Origin: Alteriqipengyuania flavescens
GTDB lineage: Bacteria; Pseudomonadota; Alphaproteobacteria; Sphingomonadales; Sphingomonadaceae
Direction: 5' to 3'
NCBI RefSeq assembly: GCF_030406725.1
Contig: NZ_CP129107.1
Span: forward strand, 744,001 to 808,000
Length of the DNA stretch: 64,000 nt
Shown here: positions 35,353 through 44,351 of the stretch, piece by piece
How the letters are laid out: each line of letters starts with the position of its first letter
How positions within the stretch are numbered: position 1 is the stretch's first letter
The notes under the pieces: generated by a model
The model's input: only the letters and a program-made list of their open reading frames with translations
Told to the model about the DNA's origin: nothing
Database searches by the model: none
Position numbers and translations under genes: made by a program

Positions 35353-37971
35353 ATGGCCGGATCCGCCACCCCGATGATGCAACAATACCAGGCGCTGAAA
35401 CGCGAGGCCGGGGATTGCCTGCTGTTCTACCGCATGGGCGATTTCTTCGAGCTGTTCTTCGATGACGCGCGCGACGCGGCGCAGGTGCTCGACATCGCGC
35501 TCACCACCCGCGGGGAACACGGCGGGGAGCCGGTGCCGATGTGCGGCGTGCCGGTACATTCGGCGGAAAGCTATCTCGCCCGCCTGATCCGCGCAGGACG
35601 CCGGGTCGCGATTGCCGAACAGGTCGAAACCCCGGCCGAGGCGAAGGAACGCGCCAAGCGCGAAGGCACGCCGGTGTCGAAGGCACTGGTGGCGCGCGAC
35701 ATCGTGCGTTTTGTGACGGCAGGCACGCTGACCGAAGAAGCCCTGCTGGAACCGCGCCGCGCCAACGTGCTCGCCGCGGTTTGCGAAGTGCGCGAGCGGA
35801 TCGGGCTGGCGAGCGTCGATATCTCCACCGGGCGCATGATGCTGGAAGATGGCGAGTCTGCCGCGCTTTCGGCCATGCTCGCGCGCATCGGGGCGAGCGA
35901 GGTCGTGGTGCCGGAAGGCTGGGATGCGGCTCCCGACGGCGCGATCGAACGCGGCAAGACCGACTTCGGCAGCGACGGCGGGGCGGATCGGCTGCGCAAG
36001 GTCCACGGCGTCGCGACGCTCGACGGGTTCGGCGATTTCAGCCGCGCGATGCTGGCGGCCGCCGGCGGCCTGATCGCCTATCTCGACCATGTCGGGCGCG
36101 GCACGCTGCCCCTGTTGCTGCCGCCGGTCGCCGCGAGCGGGTCCGCCCGCCTCGCCATGGACGAAGCGACGCTGGCCAGTCTCGAAGTGTTGCAATCGCA
36201 GCAGGGAACGCGGGCCGGGAGCCTGCTGGCCGCCGTCGACCGCTGCACGACCGGTGCCGGGGCGCGGCAGCTGGCGGAAGACCTCGCCGCACCGCTGACG
36301 GACCGGGAGGCTATTCTGGCGCGGCAGGGCCTCGTGAGCTTCTTCCACGACGACCCGATCCTGCGCGCGGACATGCGCAGCGTGCTGAAGGCGCTGCCGG
36401 ACATCGGCCGTGCGCTGGGCCGCGTGGTCGCAGGGCGCGGCAGCCCGCGCGATCTGGGCCAGGTGCGCGACGGGCTGAACGAAGCGCGGCGGCTGCGCGA
36501 TCACCTTGCCAGCGCGCCCGACCGGCCCGGATTGCTCGAAAGCTTGCTGCCGAACCTTGGCGGGCACGGCGCGCTGACCGACCTGCTCGACCGCGCATTG
36601 GTGCCCGCCCCGCCCACCGAGCGGGCCAAGGGCGGCTTCATCGCCGAAGGCTACGACGCCGCGCTCGACGAATTGCGCGCGACCTCGGGCAACGCGCGCC
36701 GCGCGATCGCCGCGATGGAGGCCCGCTACCGGCAGGAAACCGGTATCGACCGGCTGAAGATCAAGCACAACGGCGTGCTCGGCTATTTCATCGAGGTTCC
36801 GGCGAAGCACGCCGATGCATTGATGGCACCGGACAGCGGCTTCACCCACCGCCAGACGATGGCAGGAGCAGTACGCTTCAATTCGGTCAGCCTGCACGAG
36901 GAAGCGACGCGCATTGCCGAGGCGGGCGGCCACGCGCTGGCCGCGGAGGACGCGCATTTCGAGGAGCTGTGCGAAGCCGTAGCCGCGCGGCGCGAAGCCA
37001 TCGCCGCGACCGCGGCGGCGCTGGCGCGGATCGATGTTGCGACGGGCCAGGCGGAACGGGCGGCGGAAGGCGGCTGGTCCCGGCCGGAGCTGCTGGGCGA
37101 ACCGTGCCTCGAAATCATCGCCGGTCGCCATCCGGTGGTCGAGGCTGCACTCGATGCGGCGGGCGAACGCTTCGTCGCCAACGATTGTGCTTTGTCGCGG
37201 CAGGACCGGCTATGGCTCATCGGCGGGCCCAACATGGGCGGCAAGTCGACCTTTCTGCGCCAGAACGCGCTGATCGTCCTGCTCGCGCAGGCAGGCGGCT
37301 ACGTGCCTGCCGACGCTGCGCGCATCGGGTTGGTCGACCGGCTGTTCAGCCGCGTCGGTGCAGCGGACAACCTTGCGCGCGGGCGCTCCACCTTCATGGT
37401 CGAGATGGTCGAGACTGCCGCCATCCTCGCCCAGGCGACGGAGCGGAGTTTCGTGATCCTCGACGAGGTCGGGCGCGGCACATCGACTTACGACGGCCTC
37501 GCGCTGGCATGGGCGGTGGCCGAGGCGATCCATGAAACCAATCGCAGCCGCTGCCTGTTCGCGACCCATTACCACGAGCTTTCCCGCCTTGCCGACAGCT
37601 GCGAGGCGCTGAGCCTGCACCATGTCCGCGCGAAGGAATGGAAAGGCGATCTCGTGCTGCTGCACGAACTGGCGGAAGGCGCGGCGGACCGCAGCTACGG
37701 GCTCGCCGTCGCCAAGCTTGCCGGCGTGCCGCCCGAAGTCGTCGCGCGGGCGAAATCGGTTCTCGGCAAGCTGGAGAAAGGCCGTGCGGAAACCGGTGGG
37801 CTTGCCGCGGGCCTTGGTGACCTGCCGCTGTTCAGCGCCGCGATGGAAGCGCAGGAAGAGGAATGCGACCAGCTGCGCGAAACGCTCTCCGCGCTCGACA
37901 TCGATGCCCTCTCCCCGCGCGAGGCGCTGGAAAAGCTCTACGAACTGAAGCGAGAGGCCGGCGAAGCCTGA
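35353..37971 (+). CDS. mutS: DNA mismatch repair protein MutS
   Basis: Recognises mispairs and small loops as a dimer. The 872-residue protein carries the mismatch-binding domain (MMQQYQALKREAGDCLLFYRMGDFFELF, with the Phe-x-Glu-like wedge region), the lever and clamp domains, Walker A GPNMGGKSTFLRQ, Walker B/D-loop FVILDEVGRGTSTYDG and ATHYHEL. The C-terminal tail ends in ALEKLYELKREAG. The start at 35353 gives the expected length. It is divergent from maeB, with 109 bases between the starts. Confidence 0.97.
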   Translation: MAGSATPMMQQYQALKREAGDCLLFYRMGDFFELFFDDARDAAQVLDIALTTRGEHGGEPVPMCGVPVHSAESYLARLIRAGRRVAIAEQVETPAEAKERAKREGTPVSKALVARDIVRFVTAGTLTEEALLEPRRANVLAAVCEVRERIGLASVDISTGRMMLEDGESAALSAMLARIGASEVVVPEGWDAAPDGAIERGKTDFGSDGGADRLRKVHGVATLDGFGDFSRAMLAAAGGLIAYLDHVGRGTLPLLLPPVAASGSARLAMDEATLASLEVLQSQQGTRAGSLLAAVDRCTTGAGARQLAEDLAAPLTDREAILARQGLVSFFHDDPILRADMRSVLKALPDIGRALGRVVAGRGSPRDLGQVRDGLNEARRLRDHLASAPDRPGLLESLLPNLGGHGALTDLLDRALVPAPPTERAKGGFIAEGYDAALDELRATSGNARRAIAAMEARYRQETGIDRLKIKHNGVLGYFIEVPAKHADALMAPDSGFTHRQTMAGAVRFNSVSLHEEATRIAEAGGHALAAEDAHFEELCEAVAARREAIAATAAALARIDVATGQAERAAEGGWSRPELLGEPCLEIIAGRHPVVEAALDAAGERFVANDCALSRQDRLWLIGGPNMGGKSTFLRQNALIVLLAQAGGYVPADAARIGLVDRLFSRVGAADNLARGRSTFMVEMVETAAILAQATERSFVILDEVGRGTSTYDGLALAWAVAEAIHETNRSRCLFATHYHELSRLADSCEALSLHHVRAKEWKGDLVLLHELAEGAADRSYGLAVAKLAGVPPEVVARAKSVLGKLEKGRAETGGLAAGLGDLPLFSAAMEAQEEECDQLRETLSALDIDALSPREALEKLYELKREAGEA

Positions 37972-38006
37972 TTTACCTTTTCGCCGCGAGGCTTTAGCGT
38001 CGCCAC

Positions 38007-38426
38007 ATGGCTATCGATGGACCCGGCGACGACGAAGAGGTCGATCGCAGCACGAAATGGGCGGAGAACCGGACCGACTGGGCCGAGGATCGCACGCTGA
38101 TGGCGCTTGAGCGCACTTTTGCAGGCTGGATGCGCACCGCCTTCGCCGCCATCGCCATCGGAATCGGTTTCCGCGCGCTGTTCGGCGAATTCGACCCGCC
38201 GTGGCTGGCGAGGGCGATCGCGACGATGTTCATCGCACTCGCCATCGTCTTCGCGCTAGGGGCGGAACGGCGCGCTTGCCGCGCGTTCGAGCGCCTTTCG
38301 TCGCATTCGGTGGACGCGCCGAAACTGCCCAACATCAAGCTGATCGCCTATTCGATCTCCGCCGGGGCCGCGTTGCTGATCGTCGCCCTGTGGGTGCTCA
38401 GCAACGATACGCTGGCGCCCGGTTAG
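38007..38426 (+). CDS. YidH/DUF202 family inner membrane protein
   Basis: A 139-residue protein with the DUF202 signature TDWAEDRTLMALERTFAGWMRTAFAAIAIGIGFRALF, followed by two further hydrophobic helices. The family consists of small inner-membrane proteins without an established biochemical role. It follows mutS by 35 bases and may be co-transcribed. Its 3' end overlaps the convergent hypothetical gene by four bases. Confidence 0.85.
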   Translation: MAIDGPGDDEEVDRSTKWAENRTDWAEDRTLMALERTFAGWMRTAFAAIAIGIGFRALFGEFDPPWLARAIATMFIALAIVFALGAERRACRAFERLSSHSVDAPKLPNIKLIAYSISAGAALLIVALWVLSNDTLAPG

Positions 38427-38779
38427 GTGCCGTCGCCGCGCAGGTCGTCCACCTTGGACGGCTTACCGTATTTGTCGACATTGTCGTCGTGGTTCGGCTC
38501 GCCCTTGTAGGCGGACATGTCGATTTCGCCCGACCGGTCCATCTGCTTCATGTGGTCGACCGTGTCCTGCGCATCCGGCTCCCCGGCGGCGCTCTTCACG
38601 TGGTCGCTTTCGGCGCCCAGCACGCTGGTCGCGCGGTCCATCGCCTGGTCGGCGACGTTCTGCGCCTGCGCATAGGCATCGACCTGTTCCGCGTTCTCGT
38701 TTTCAGGGGCGAGCTCGTCGGTCTGCTTGCGCTCGCCGTCGAAATCGCTGGGGCGTTTGTCGTTGTTGTTATCGCTCAT
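38423..38779 (-). CDS. hydrophilic disordered protein, unknown
   Basis: A 118-residue, very polar acidic protein rich in Asp, Asn, Lys and Gln with no hydrophobic segment. It looks largely disordered, similar in texture to small stress or desiccation-related proteins, but no motif allows a call. It starts behind GGAAAGGAG-like sequence and converges with the DUF202 gene. Coding potential is supported by composition unlike the surrounding GC-rich shadow frames. Confidence 0.65.
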   Translation of the reverse strand: MSDNNNDKRPSDFDGERKQTDELAPENENAEQVDAYAQAQNVADQAMDRATSVLGAESDHVKSAAGEPDAQDTVDHMKQMDRSGEIDMSAYKGEPNHDDNVDKYGKPSKVDDLRGDGT

Positions 38780-38826
38780 GGGAAAACTCCTTTCCCCATG
38801 AACGACACAGGTGCCGCGCGCGTTCC

Positions 38827-39696
38827 CTAGCGCGTGGCGACAGGCTCCTCGCCCGAATAATCGTAGAAGCCCTTGCCGGTCTTGCGGCCAAGCCAGCCGG
38901 CTTCGACATATTTCACCAGCAGCGGCGCGGGCCGGTACTTGGTGTCGCGCGTGGTCTTGTAGAGCACGTTGATGATGTCGAGACAGGTGTCGAGCCCGAC
39001 GAAATCGGCGAGCTCCAGCGGGCCCATCGGGTGGTTGAGGCCGAGGCGGCAGCCCTTGTCGATATCGATGATGTTGGCCGTCCCCTGCCCCAGCACGAAG
39101 ACCGCTTCGTTGATCATCGGCAGCAGGATGCGATTGACGACGAAGCCGGGCTCGTCCTCCGCCATCACCACCTGCTTGCCGAGGTGCTCGGCAAAGGCGC
39201 GCGTCCGCTCAACCGTGTCCTTCGCGGTGGCGAGGCCGGGGATGACCTCGATCAGGCCCATGATCGGCACCGGATTGAAGAAGTGCAGGCCGATGAAGCG
39301 CGCCGGATCGGGCGAATGGTTCGCCATGCGGGTGATGGGGATGGAGCTGGTGTTGCTGGCGAGGATGGCATCGGGGCCGAGGACCTTGCCGGCGCTCTCG
39401 AAGATGCGGTTCTTGATTTCCTCGCGCTCGGTCGCGGCTTCGATGATGAGGTCGGCCTCGGCCATTGGCGCATAGTCGGCGACCGGGGTGATCCGGGCGA
39501 GTGCCGCCTCGGCAGCATCGGGATCGATCTTGCCGCGCCCGACCAGCTTGCCGAGCGACTTTTCGATGCCCTGCCTGGCCTTTTCGGCGACGGCGAGGTC
39601 GATATCGGAAAGCAGCACGTCGATGCCGTGCTGGCCCACCACCTGCGCGATGCCTGAACCCATCTGGCCTGCGCCGATTACCGCCACTTTTTTCAT
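38827..39696 (-). CDS. 3-hydroxybutyryl-CoA dehydrogenase
   Basis: A 289-residue NAD(P)-dependent enzyme. The Rossmann loop is [15 protein letters not shown], the catalytic histidine lies in [19 protein letters not shown], and the glutamate partner in VEVIPG-like context; the C-terminal domain includes [18 protein letters not shown]. It interconverts acetoacetyl-CoA and 3-hydroxybutyryl-CoA in butyrate or PHB metabolism, in keeping with phaZ and the thiolases here. Its downstream neighbour on the same strand is the hydrophilic protein, 47 bases away. Confidence 0.95.
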   Translation of the reverse strand: MKKVAVIGAGQMGSGIAQVVGQHGIDVLLSDIDLAVAEKARQGIEKSLGKLVGRGKIDPDAAEAALARITPVADYAPMAEADLIIEAATEREEIKNRIFESAGKVLGPDAILASNTSSIPITRMANHSPDPARFIGLHFFNPVPIMGLIEVIPGLATAKDTVERTRAFAEHLGKQVVMAEDEPGFVVNRILLPMINEAVFVLGQGTANIIDIDKGCRLGLNHPMGPLELADFVGLDTCLDIINVLYKTTRDTKYRPAPLLVKYVEAGWLGRKTGKGFYDYSGEEPVATR

Positions 39697-39767
39697 GTAA
39701 CTTTGCCCTGAAATACCGGATTGCTCGGCGGCGGCCTAGCCGCTCTTCGCAGTTGCAGCAATACGGC

Positions 39768-40334
39768 CTAGCGATTGGCCCCCGGCGTCCACAGCGGGTC
39801 CTCGCCCCCGTTCACCGCCCGCGCGAGCGTGAACAGATAATCCGACAGACGGTTGATATAGGCGAGCGCCGCGGGATTGACTGGCTCATCACCGGCCAAT
39901 GCGACAACGTCACGCTCCGCCCGGCGGACGGTTGCGCGCGCAACGTGGAGCCGGGCTGCTGCCTCGCTCCCGCCGGGCAGGATGAAGCTGGTCAGCGGTT
40001 CGAGCGTTTCGTTGAGCGTATCGATGGCATCTTCCAGCCAGGTCACTTGCGCCGGCACGATGCGCAGCACCATCTCGGACGGCGCGAAGTCCTCGCTTTC
40101 GCCAGCAGGCGTCGCAAGGTCGGCACCAAGGTCGAACAAATCGTTCTGGATGCGGGTCAGCGCGGCGGCATGGTCGCTCGCGGCGATCAGCGCGTGGCCG
40201 ATCGCGGAATTCGCCTCGTCGACCGAGCCGATGGCGGCGATGCGCGCGCCGTGCTTCGCGGTGCGGCTGCCGTCGACAAGTCCGGTCGAACCGTCGTCGC
40301 CGGTCCGGGTGTAGATCTTGTTGAGCTTGACCAT
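39768..40334 (-). CDS. cob(I)alamin adenosyltransferase, PduO type
   Basis: Makes adenosylcobalamin from cob(I)alamin and ATP. The 188-residue protein shows the PduO N-terminal ATP-binding region KIYTRTGDDGSTGLVDG, GSVDEANSAIG, and the C-terminal FILPGGSEAAARLHVARATVRRAER with the conserved arginines. No cobalamin biosynthesis gene or cobalamin riboswitch is visible next to it. It lies upstream of the 3-hydroxybutyryl-CoA dehydrogenase gene on the same strand; the two may share a transcript. Confidence 0.94.
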   Translation of the reverse strand: MVKLNKIYTRTGDDGSTGLVDGSRTAKHGARIAAIGSVDEANSAIGHALIAASDHAAALTRIQNDLFDLGADLATPAGESEDFAPSEMVLRIVPAQVTWLEDAIDTLNETLEPLTSFILPGGSEAAARLHVARATVRRAERDVVALAGDEPVNPAALAYINRLSDYLFTLARAVNGGEDPLWTPGANR

Positions 40335-40369
40335 CGCCGCCCCCTGTCAGCCCTGCCGGGCCGGCGTCC

Positions 40370-40600
40370 TCAGCTGTTGAGCATCAGCAGGACGGCCACG
40401 ACCGCAACGGCGGCAGCCTGCCACTTGATGCGGCTGAACATCGCCTGGTTCTGGCGCATCTGCATCATCTTCACCCGGCTGTCGTCGTTCGCCTCCAGGT
40501 CCAGCTTGGTTGTCTGCAGGAAGGCGATGATGCCTTTCACCAGCGAGAAGAGGACAAACCCGCAGGCTATGACGAGGAGGATGATGAAGATCGTGTTCAT
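40370..40600 (-). CDS. HIG1-like twin-transmembrane small protein
   Basis: A 76-residue protein with two helices (about 2-22 and 55-74) joined by a polar loop containing RVKMMQMRQNQAMFSRIKWQ. This matches the layout of hypoxia-induced-gene-1 (HIG1) domain proteins common in alphaproteobacteria, where some associate with cytochrome oxidase. The ATG overlaps the gluQ stop by four bases, so it is coupled to that gene. The family call rests on layout and is tentative. Confidence 0.7.
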   Translation of the reverse strand: MNTIFIILLVIACGFVLFSLVKGIIAFLQTTKLDLEANDDSRVKMMQMRQNQAMFSRIKWQAAAVAVVAVLLMLNS

Positions 40601-41442
40601 GGTTCACCAGATAGGAAAGGCGACAGGGTAATTCCAGCGGGAAAGCGCGCTTGCCGCAAGTCGTCGGCCAATGCGCGCCCGTCCTCCCCCGCCAGCCGTC
40701 GGTCGGCGAGCGAGGGGGAGCCGCGCCGCTTGGCAAGCTTGCGCCCGTCATCGCCCAGCAACAGCGGATGGTGATGCCACTGTGGCACCGGCAGGCCGAG
40801 CACGGCCTGGAGCAGCCGGTGGATATGAGTTGCATTGAACAGGTCGGCCCCGCGCGTGACGAGGGTCACCCCGTCCGCCGCATCGTCAAGCGTGGCGGCA
40901 AGGTGGTAGCTCGCCGGCAGGTCCTTGCGCACCAGCACCACGTCGCCGAGCAGCTGCGGCTGCGTCGGCTGGTCACCGTGAAGCGTGTCGGTCCATTGGA
41001 GCGGTCCGGTTTCAGAGAGCGCCCCGGCCACGTCCAGCCGCGACGCGGCAGGCTCCGCTTCCGGGATTGCTGCAGCCTTGCAGGTGCCCGGATACACCGG
41101 TCCGTCGGGGCCGGTTTCTGTGGCATTCGCGGCGATATCCGCGCGGGTGCAGCGGCAGCGGTAGAGAAGCCCGCGATCCTGCAGGGCCTGCGCCGCTTCG
41201 GCATAGCGGCCAAGCCGCGCGGACTGCGGCGGGACCTCGGCCCACTCTAGCCCCAGCCATTCGAGATCGCGGCGGAATTCATCCGCCAGTTCGGGCCGGG
41301 AGCGGGGCCCGTCGATGTCCTCGATCCGCAGCAGGAACCGCCCGCCGCCCGCCTTCGCAAGGTCGTGGGCCACGATGGCGGAAAACGCGTGGCCGAGGTG
41401 CAGCGGGCCATTGGGGCTGGGGGCGAAACGGGTGGTGGTCAC
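40597..41442 (-). CDS. gluQ: glutamyl-Q tRNA(Asp) synthetase
   Basis: Attaches glutamate to queuosine in tRNA-Asp. It is a 281-residue, truncated glutamyl-tRNA synthetase-like enzyme lacking the anticodon-binding domain. The HIGH-type motif appears as RFAPSPNGPLHLGHAFSA, a four-cysteine-like zinc region as YRCRCTRADI, and a KMSKS-like DDGRKLAKRRGS near the C-terminus. The start is GTG. It is coupled to the downstream HIG1-like gene. Confidence 0.93.
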   Translation of the reverse strand: MTTTRFAPSPNGPLHLGHAFSAIVAHDLAKAGGGRFLLRIEDIDGPRSRPELADEFRRDLEWLGLEWAEVPPQSARLGRYAEAAQALQDRGLLYRCRCTRADIAANATETGPDGPVYPGTCKAAAIPEAEPAASRLDVAGALSETGPLQWTDTLHGDQPTQPQLLGDVVLVRKDLPASYHLAATLDDAADGVTLVTRGADLFNATHIHRLLQAVLGLPVPQWHHHPLLLGDDGRKLAKRRGSPSLADRRLAGEDGRALADDLRQARFPAGITLSPFLSGEP

Positions 41443-41488
41443 GCGCCCGTTCCTAGCCGCGCCCCGCCATAATGCGAAGCGTCGCTCT

Positions 41489-41524
41489 CCCTCCCCATGG
41501 CCCTCCCCGTGGCCCTCCCCATGC
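41489..41524 (+). repeat. three tandem 12-bp repeats
   Basis: CCCTCCCCATGG, CCCTCCCCGTGG and CCCTCCCCATGC lie head to tail between gluQ and the HNH gene. The unit is in phase with three-base codons but lies outside any gene I would call. It is a likely slippage-prone site. Confidence 0.7.
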
Positions 41525-41623
41525 CCCCACGATCACCCTGTGGACGACACTGTGGAAACCCGCGTCATAAACTTGACGCTTAACCATGCTCATGATTCCA
41601 TGTGTCAATCGGGGAGAACGGGA

Positions 41624-42232
41624 TTGTTCAAGGCCGAATTGCTGGAGCGCGCGGCGAATTTCCGCAGCGCCACGGAGGATCCGGACCGGCGGCTGGAAAG
41701 CTGCCCTGCGCTGGTGCTGAATGCGGACTACACGCCGCTGTCCTATTACCCGCTCAGCCTGTGGCCGTGGCAGACGGCGATCAAGGCGGTGTTCCTGGAG
41801 CGGGTCGATATCGTCGAAACCTACGACCGGGCGGTGCATTCGCAATCGCTCGACATGCAGGTGCCGTCCGTGATCGCCCTGCGGCAATATGTGAAGCCGA
41901 GCCAGTTTCCCGCCTTTACCCGCTTCAACGTGTTCCTGCGCGATCGCTTCGCCTGCCAGTACTGCGGTAGCCCGCAGAACCTGACCTTCGACCATGTCGT
42001 GCCGCGACGGCTGGGGGGCAAGACGACGTGGGAGAACATCGTCGCCGCCTGCGCGCCGTGCAACATGAAGAAGGGCGGGCGCACGCCGAAACAGGCGGCG
42101 ATGCCGGTGCTGAACGAACCGATCCGCCCGACCAGCTGGCAATTGCAGAAACAGGGGCGCGGCTTCCCGCCCGGCTACCTCCACGAAACCTGGCGCGACT
42201 GGCTCTATTGGGACATCGAGCTGGAGGAGTAA
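41624..42232 (+). CDS. HNH endonuclease family protein
   Basis: The 202-residue protein has a C-terminal HNH/zinc nuclease domain: RFACQYCGSPQNLTFDHVVPRRLGG followed by TTWENIVAACAPCNMKKGG, giving two CxxC zinc pairs, the catalytic His in DHVVP and the Asn in ENIVAAC. This is the widespread chromosomal alphaproteobacterial form, not a clear mobile element. The TTG at 41624, seven bases after GGGGAG, is preferred; an in-frame ATG at 41600 would add eight residues. Biological role not known. Confidence 0.9.
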   Translation: MFKAELLERAANFRSATEDPDRRLESCPALVLNADYTPLSYYPLSLWPWQTAIKAVFLERVDIVETYDRAVHSQSLDMQVPSVIALRQYVKPSQFPAFTRFNVFLRDRFACQYCGSPQNLTFDHVVPRRLGGKTTWENIVAACAPCNMKKGGRTPKQAAMPVLNEPIRPTSWQLQKQGRGFPPGYLHETWRDWLYWDIELEE

Positions 42233-42235
42233 GGG

Positions 42236-42265
42236 CTGCCGGTGGAACACCGACAGGGGGTTTTT
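42236..42265 (+). terminator. rho-independent terminator of the HNH gene
   Basis: CTGCCGGTG pairs with CACCGACAG (one mismatch) around GAA and is followed by GGGGGTTTTTG. It begins four bases after the HNH stop. Confidence 0.75.
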
Positions 42266-42419
42266 GACAAACGGTTGCTGCCGAAATTCCCGTTGCGCCG
42301 CAGTGGCTTGGATCCAAATCGCCGCAACTGCCTGTAAACTTCCCGAATCCATCGGCCCTGCCCGCATTTCATCCATTTAGGCGATCTGGCACAAACGCAT
42401 GGATGTAGGACAGCCGCCC

Positions 42420-42490
42420 CAATCGCTGCGCTCGTCAGCGAATGGACGGGGCGGGACAATCGGACTTATGCAATCGCTCGCAATGACGAG
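42420..42490. repeat. possible degenerate dispersed repeat with CAATCGCT motifs
   Basis: Two CAATCGCT motifs (42420 and 42471), the second continuing CGCAATGACGAG, lie just past the kynU stop. The minus-strand reading CTCGTCATTGCGAGCGATTGC resembles REP-type sequences scattered in many bacterial genomes. No second copy is in the window. Confidence 0.35.
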
Positions 42491-42493
42491 GCG

Positions 42494-43717
42494 TCAGGTC
42501 ACCGCCGCGCGTTGCCTGAACTCGTCGCGGTCCCAGGCGCCCGTGTCGAGGATTTCGCGCAGGGCGGCGGCGGCTCGGGCGATGTCTTCGAAGGTCAGGT
42601 ACGCTGGCGCAAAACCGAGGCGCAGGATGTCGGGCGCGCGGAAATCGCCGATGATGCCGCGGGCAATCAGCGCCTGGCTCAGCGCATAGGCCTCTTCGTG
42701 CCGATAGCTCAGCTGGCTGCACCGCGCCTGCGCGTCCGTGGGAGAAACAAGCTCCAACTCGGTCTCGCCCCCGAGTTCACCCAGGCATTCGCGGAGGAAT
42801 TCCGACAGCGCGCGTGACTTTGCCCACAGGCGCTCGACGCCCATTTCGGCAACGAGGTCGACGCCCACTTCCAGCGCGGTCATCTGGATCACCGGGGGCG
42901 TGCCGCAGAGCAGGCGGTCCACCCCGGGCGCAGGCCGATACGCGTCGTCGAAAGCGAAGGGCTGCGCATGGCCCATCCACCCGCTCAGCGGCTGGCGCAG
43001 CGCGTCGTGATGCCGCTCCGCCACGAAGGCATAGGCTGGCGCGCCCGGCCCGCCGTTCAAATACTTGTAGCCGCAGCCGACCGCGAAATCGGCTCCGCAG
43101 CTGCGCAGGTCGACCGGCAGCGCGCCGCCCGAATGCGACAGGTCCCACAGCACCAGCGCACCCGCATCGTGCGCCGCTTTCGTCAGCGCGGCCATGTCGA
43201 ACAACGCGCCGGTCTTGTAATGGGCGTGGGTGAGCAGGAGCAGCGCCACATCGCCGTCCAGTGCGCCCGCCAGCGATTCCCGGTCCGCCAGCCGCTGCTC
43301 GGCCCGGCTGCCTTCGATCATGTAGAGGTCGGTCGGGAAATTGCCGGGCTCGCTCAGCACCACGTTGCGCCCCGGACGCAATTCGAGCGCTGCGGAAATC
43401 AGCTTGAAAAGGTTCACGCTCACGCTGTCGCAGGCGACCACCTCATGCGGCGCGGCGCCGATCAGCGGGGCGATCTTGCCGCCCACGCGCTGGGGCAGGC
43501 CGATCCAGTCGGCGGAGTTCCAGCTGCGGATCAGGCCGTGGCCCCACTCGGTGCCGACAACCTCGGCAATCCGCTTCGGCGTGGCCCTGGGCAGCGCGCC
43601 GAGGGAATTTCCGTCGAGATAGATCACCTCGTCGGGCAGCAGGAAGCGGTCGCGATAATCGGCGAGCGGATCCGCCTCGTCCAGTTCGCGGGCCCGGGGG
43701 AGCATGGCGTCAGGCAT
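42494..43717 (-). CDS. kynU: kynureninase
   Basis: PLP enzyme cleaving kynurenine to anthranilate and alanine. It is 407 residues long. The cofactor lysine lies in FAVGCGYKYLNGGPGAPAYAFV, with the preceding substrate/PLP segments IYLDGNSLGALPRAT and LVLWDLSHSGGALPVDL. It is the last gene of kynA-kynB-kynU and its start overlaps the kynB end by eight bases. The downstream spacer holds only a possible repeat remnant. Confidence 0.96.
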   Translation of the reverse strand: MPDAMLPRARELDEADPLADYRDRFLLPDEVIYLDGNSLGALPRATPKRIAEVVGTEWGHGLIRSWNSADWIGLPQRVGGKIAPLIGAAPHEVVACDSVSVNLFKLISAALELRPGRNVVLSEPGNFPTDLYMIEGSRAEQRLADRESLAGALDGDVALLLLTHAHYKTGALFDMAALTKAAHDAGALVLWDLSHSGGALPVDLRSCGADFAVGCGYKYLNGGPGAPAYAFVAERHHDALRQPLSGWMGHAQPFAFDDAYRPAPGVDRLLCGTPPVIQMTALEVGVDLVAEMGVERLWAKSRALSEFLRECLGELGGETELELVSPTDAQARCSQLSYRHEEAYALSQALIARGIIGDFRAPDILRLGFAPAYLTFEDIARAAAALREILDTGAWDRDEFRQRAAVT

Positions 43718-44351
43718 CGGGCAGGTCCCTCAGGATGGCGCGGCACAGGCCGGCATCGCCGCCCGCGATCTTCAGCGGCAGGGCAATCAGTTCGTAGCGG
43801 CCTTCCTCGACCCCATCGAGGACCAGCCCTTCGAGGATGCGCATGTCGTGCTTCAGCACGGCCCTGTGCGCGTCCATCGTCTTGGAATCCTGCGGGTCGA
43901 CGCTCGGCGCATCGGTGCCGATCAGGCGGACCCCCTGCAGCGCGAGCCATTCGATGGCATCGGCGGCGATGGCGGTGAACCCTTCGTCCCACGCATCGTG
44001 CGGGAAGCTGTCGAAGGTGCGGAAAAGCACGCGGTCTGCGCTTTCGAGATGCGGCAGGTCGCCGACATCGATCTGGCGCCCCTTCACCTCGCGCGCATCG
44101 ACCACCATGCATTCGCCGATATAGGGGTCGAGCGAGACACTCGCGATATCAACGCCGCTGGCGGCGTAGTGGAGCGGCGCGTCGCCGTGGGTGCCCGAAT
44201 GGGTGCTCATGGTCATCCGGCCGACGTTGACGGGGCTGCCGTCCTCCATCTTCCAGCTGCGCTCGATCGCGAAACCCGTGTCGCCCGGCCAGACGGGCAG
44301 ACCGGGCCTCAACGTCTGGCTGATGTCGCGGATGGTTGCGCGTCTGGTCAT
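43710..44351 (-). CDS. kynB: arylformamidase (kynurenine formamidase)
   Basis: Hydrolyses N-formylkynurenine to kynurenine. The 213-residue cyclase-like metal hydrolase carries the metal motif STHSGTHGDAPLHY and GTDAPSVDPQDSKTMDAH, both diagnostic of KynB. Its start overlaps the kynA stop (ATGA) and its end overlaps kynU, so all three genes are translationally coupled. Confidence 0.96.
   Translation of the reverse strand: MTRRATIRDISQTLRPGLPVWPGDTGFAIERSWKMEDGSPVNVGRMTMSTHSGTHGDAPLHYAASGVDIASVSLDPYIGECMVVDAREVKGRQIDVGDLPHLESADRVLFRTFDSFPHDAWDEGFTAIAADAIEWLALQGVRLIGTDAPSVDPQDSKTMDAHRAVLKHDMRILEGLVLDGVEEGRYELIALPLKIAGGDAGLCRAILRDLPDA

Noticed and set aside
40335-40369. Cobalamin riboswitch near the adenosyltransferase
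   Set aside because: The spacers around the gene are too short and show no B12-box-like sequence.
41443-41623. Coding extension of the HNH gene through the 12-bp repeats
   Set aside because: The frame is open there (SPWPSPWPSPC), but there is no RBS, the residues are low-complexity, and the conserved region begins after 41624.
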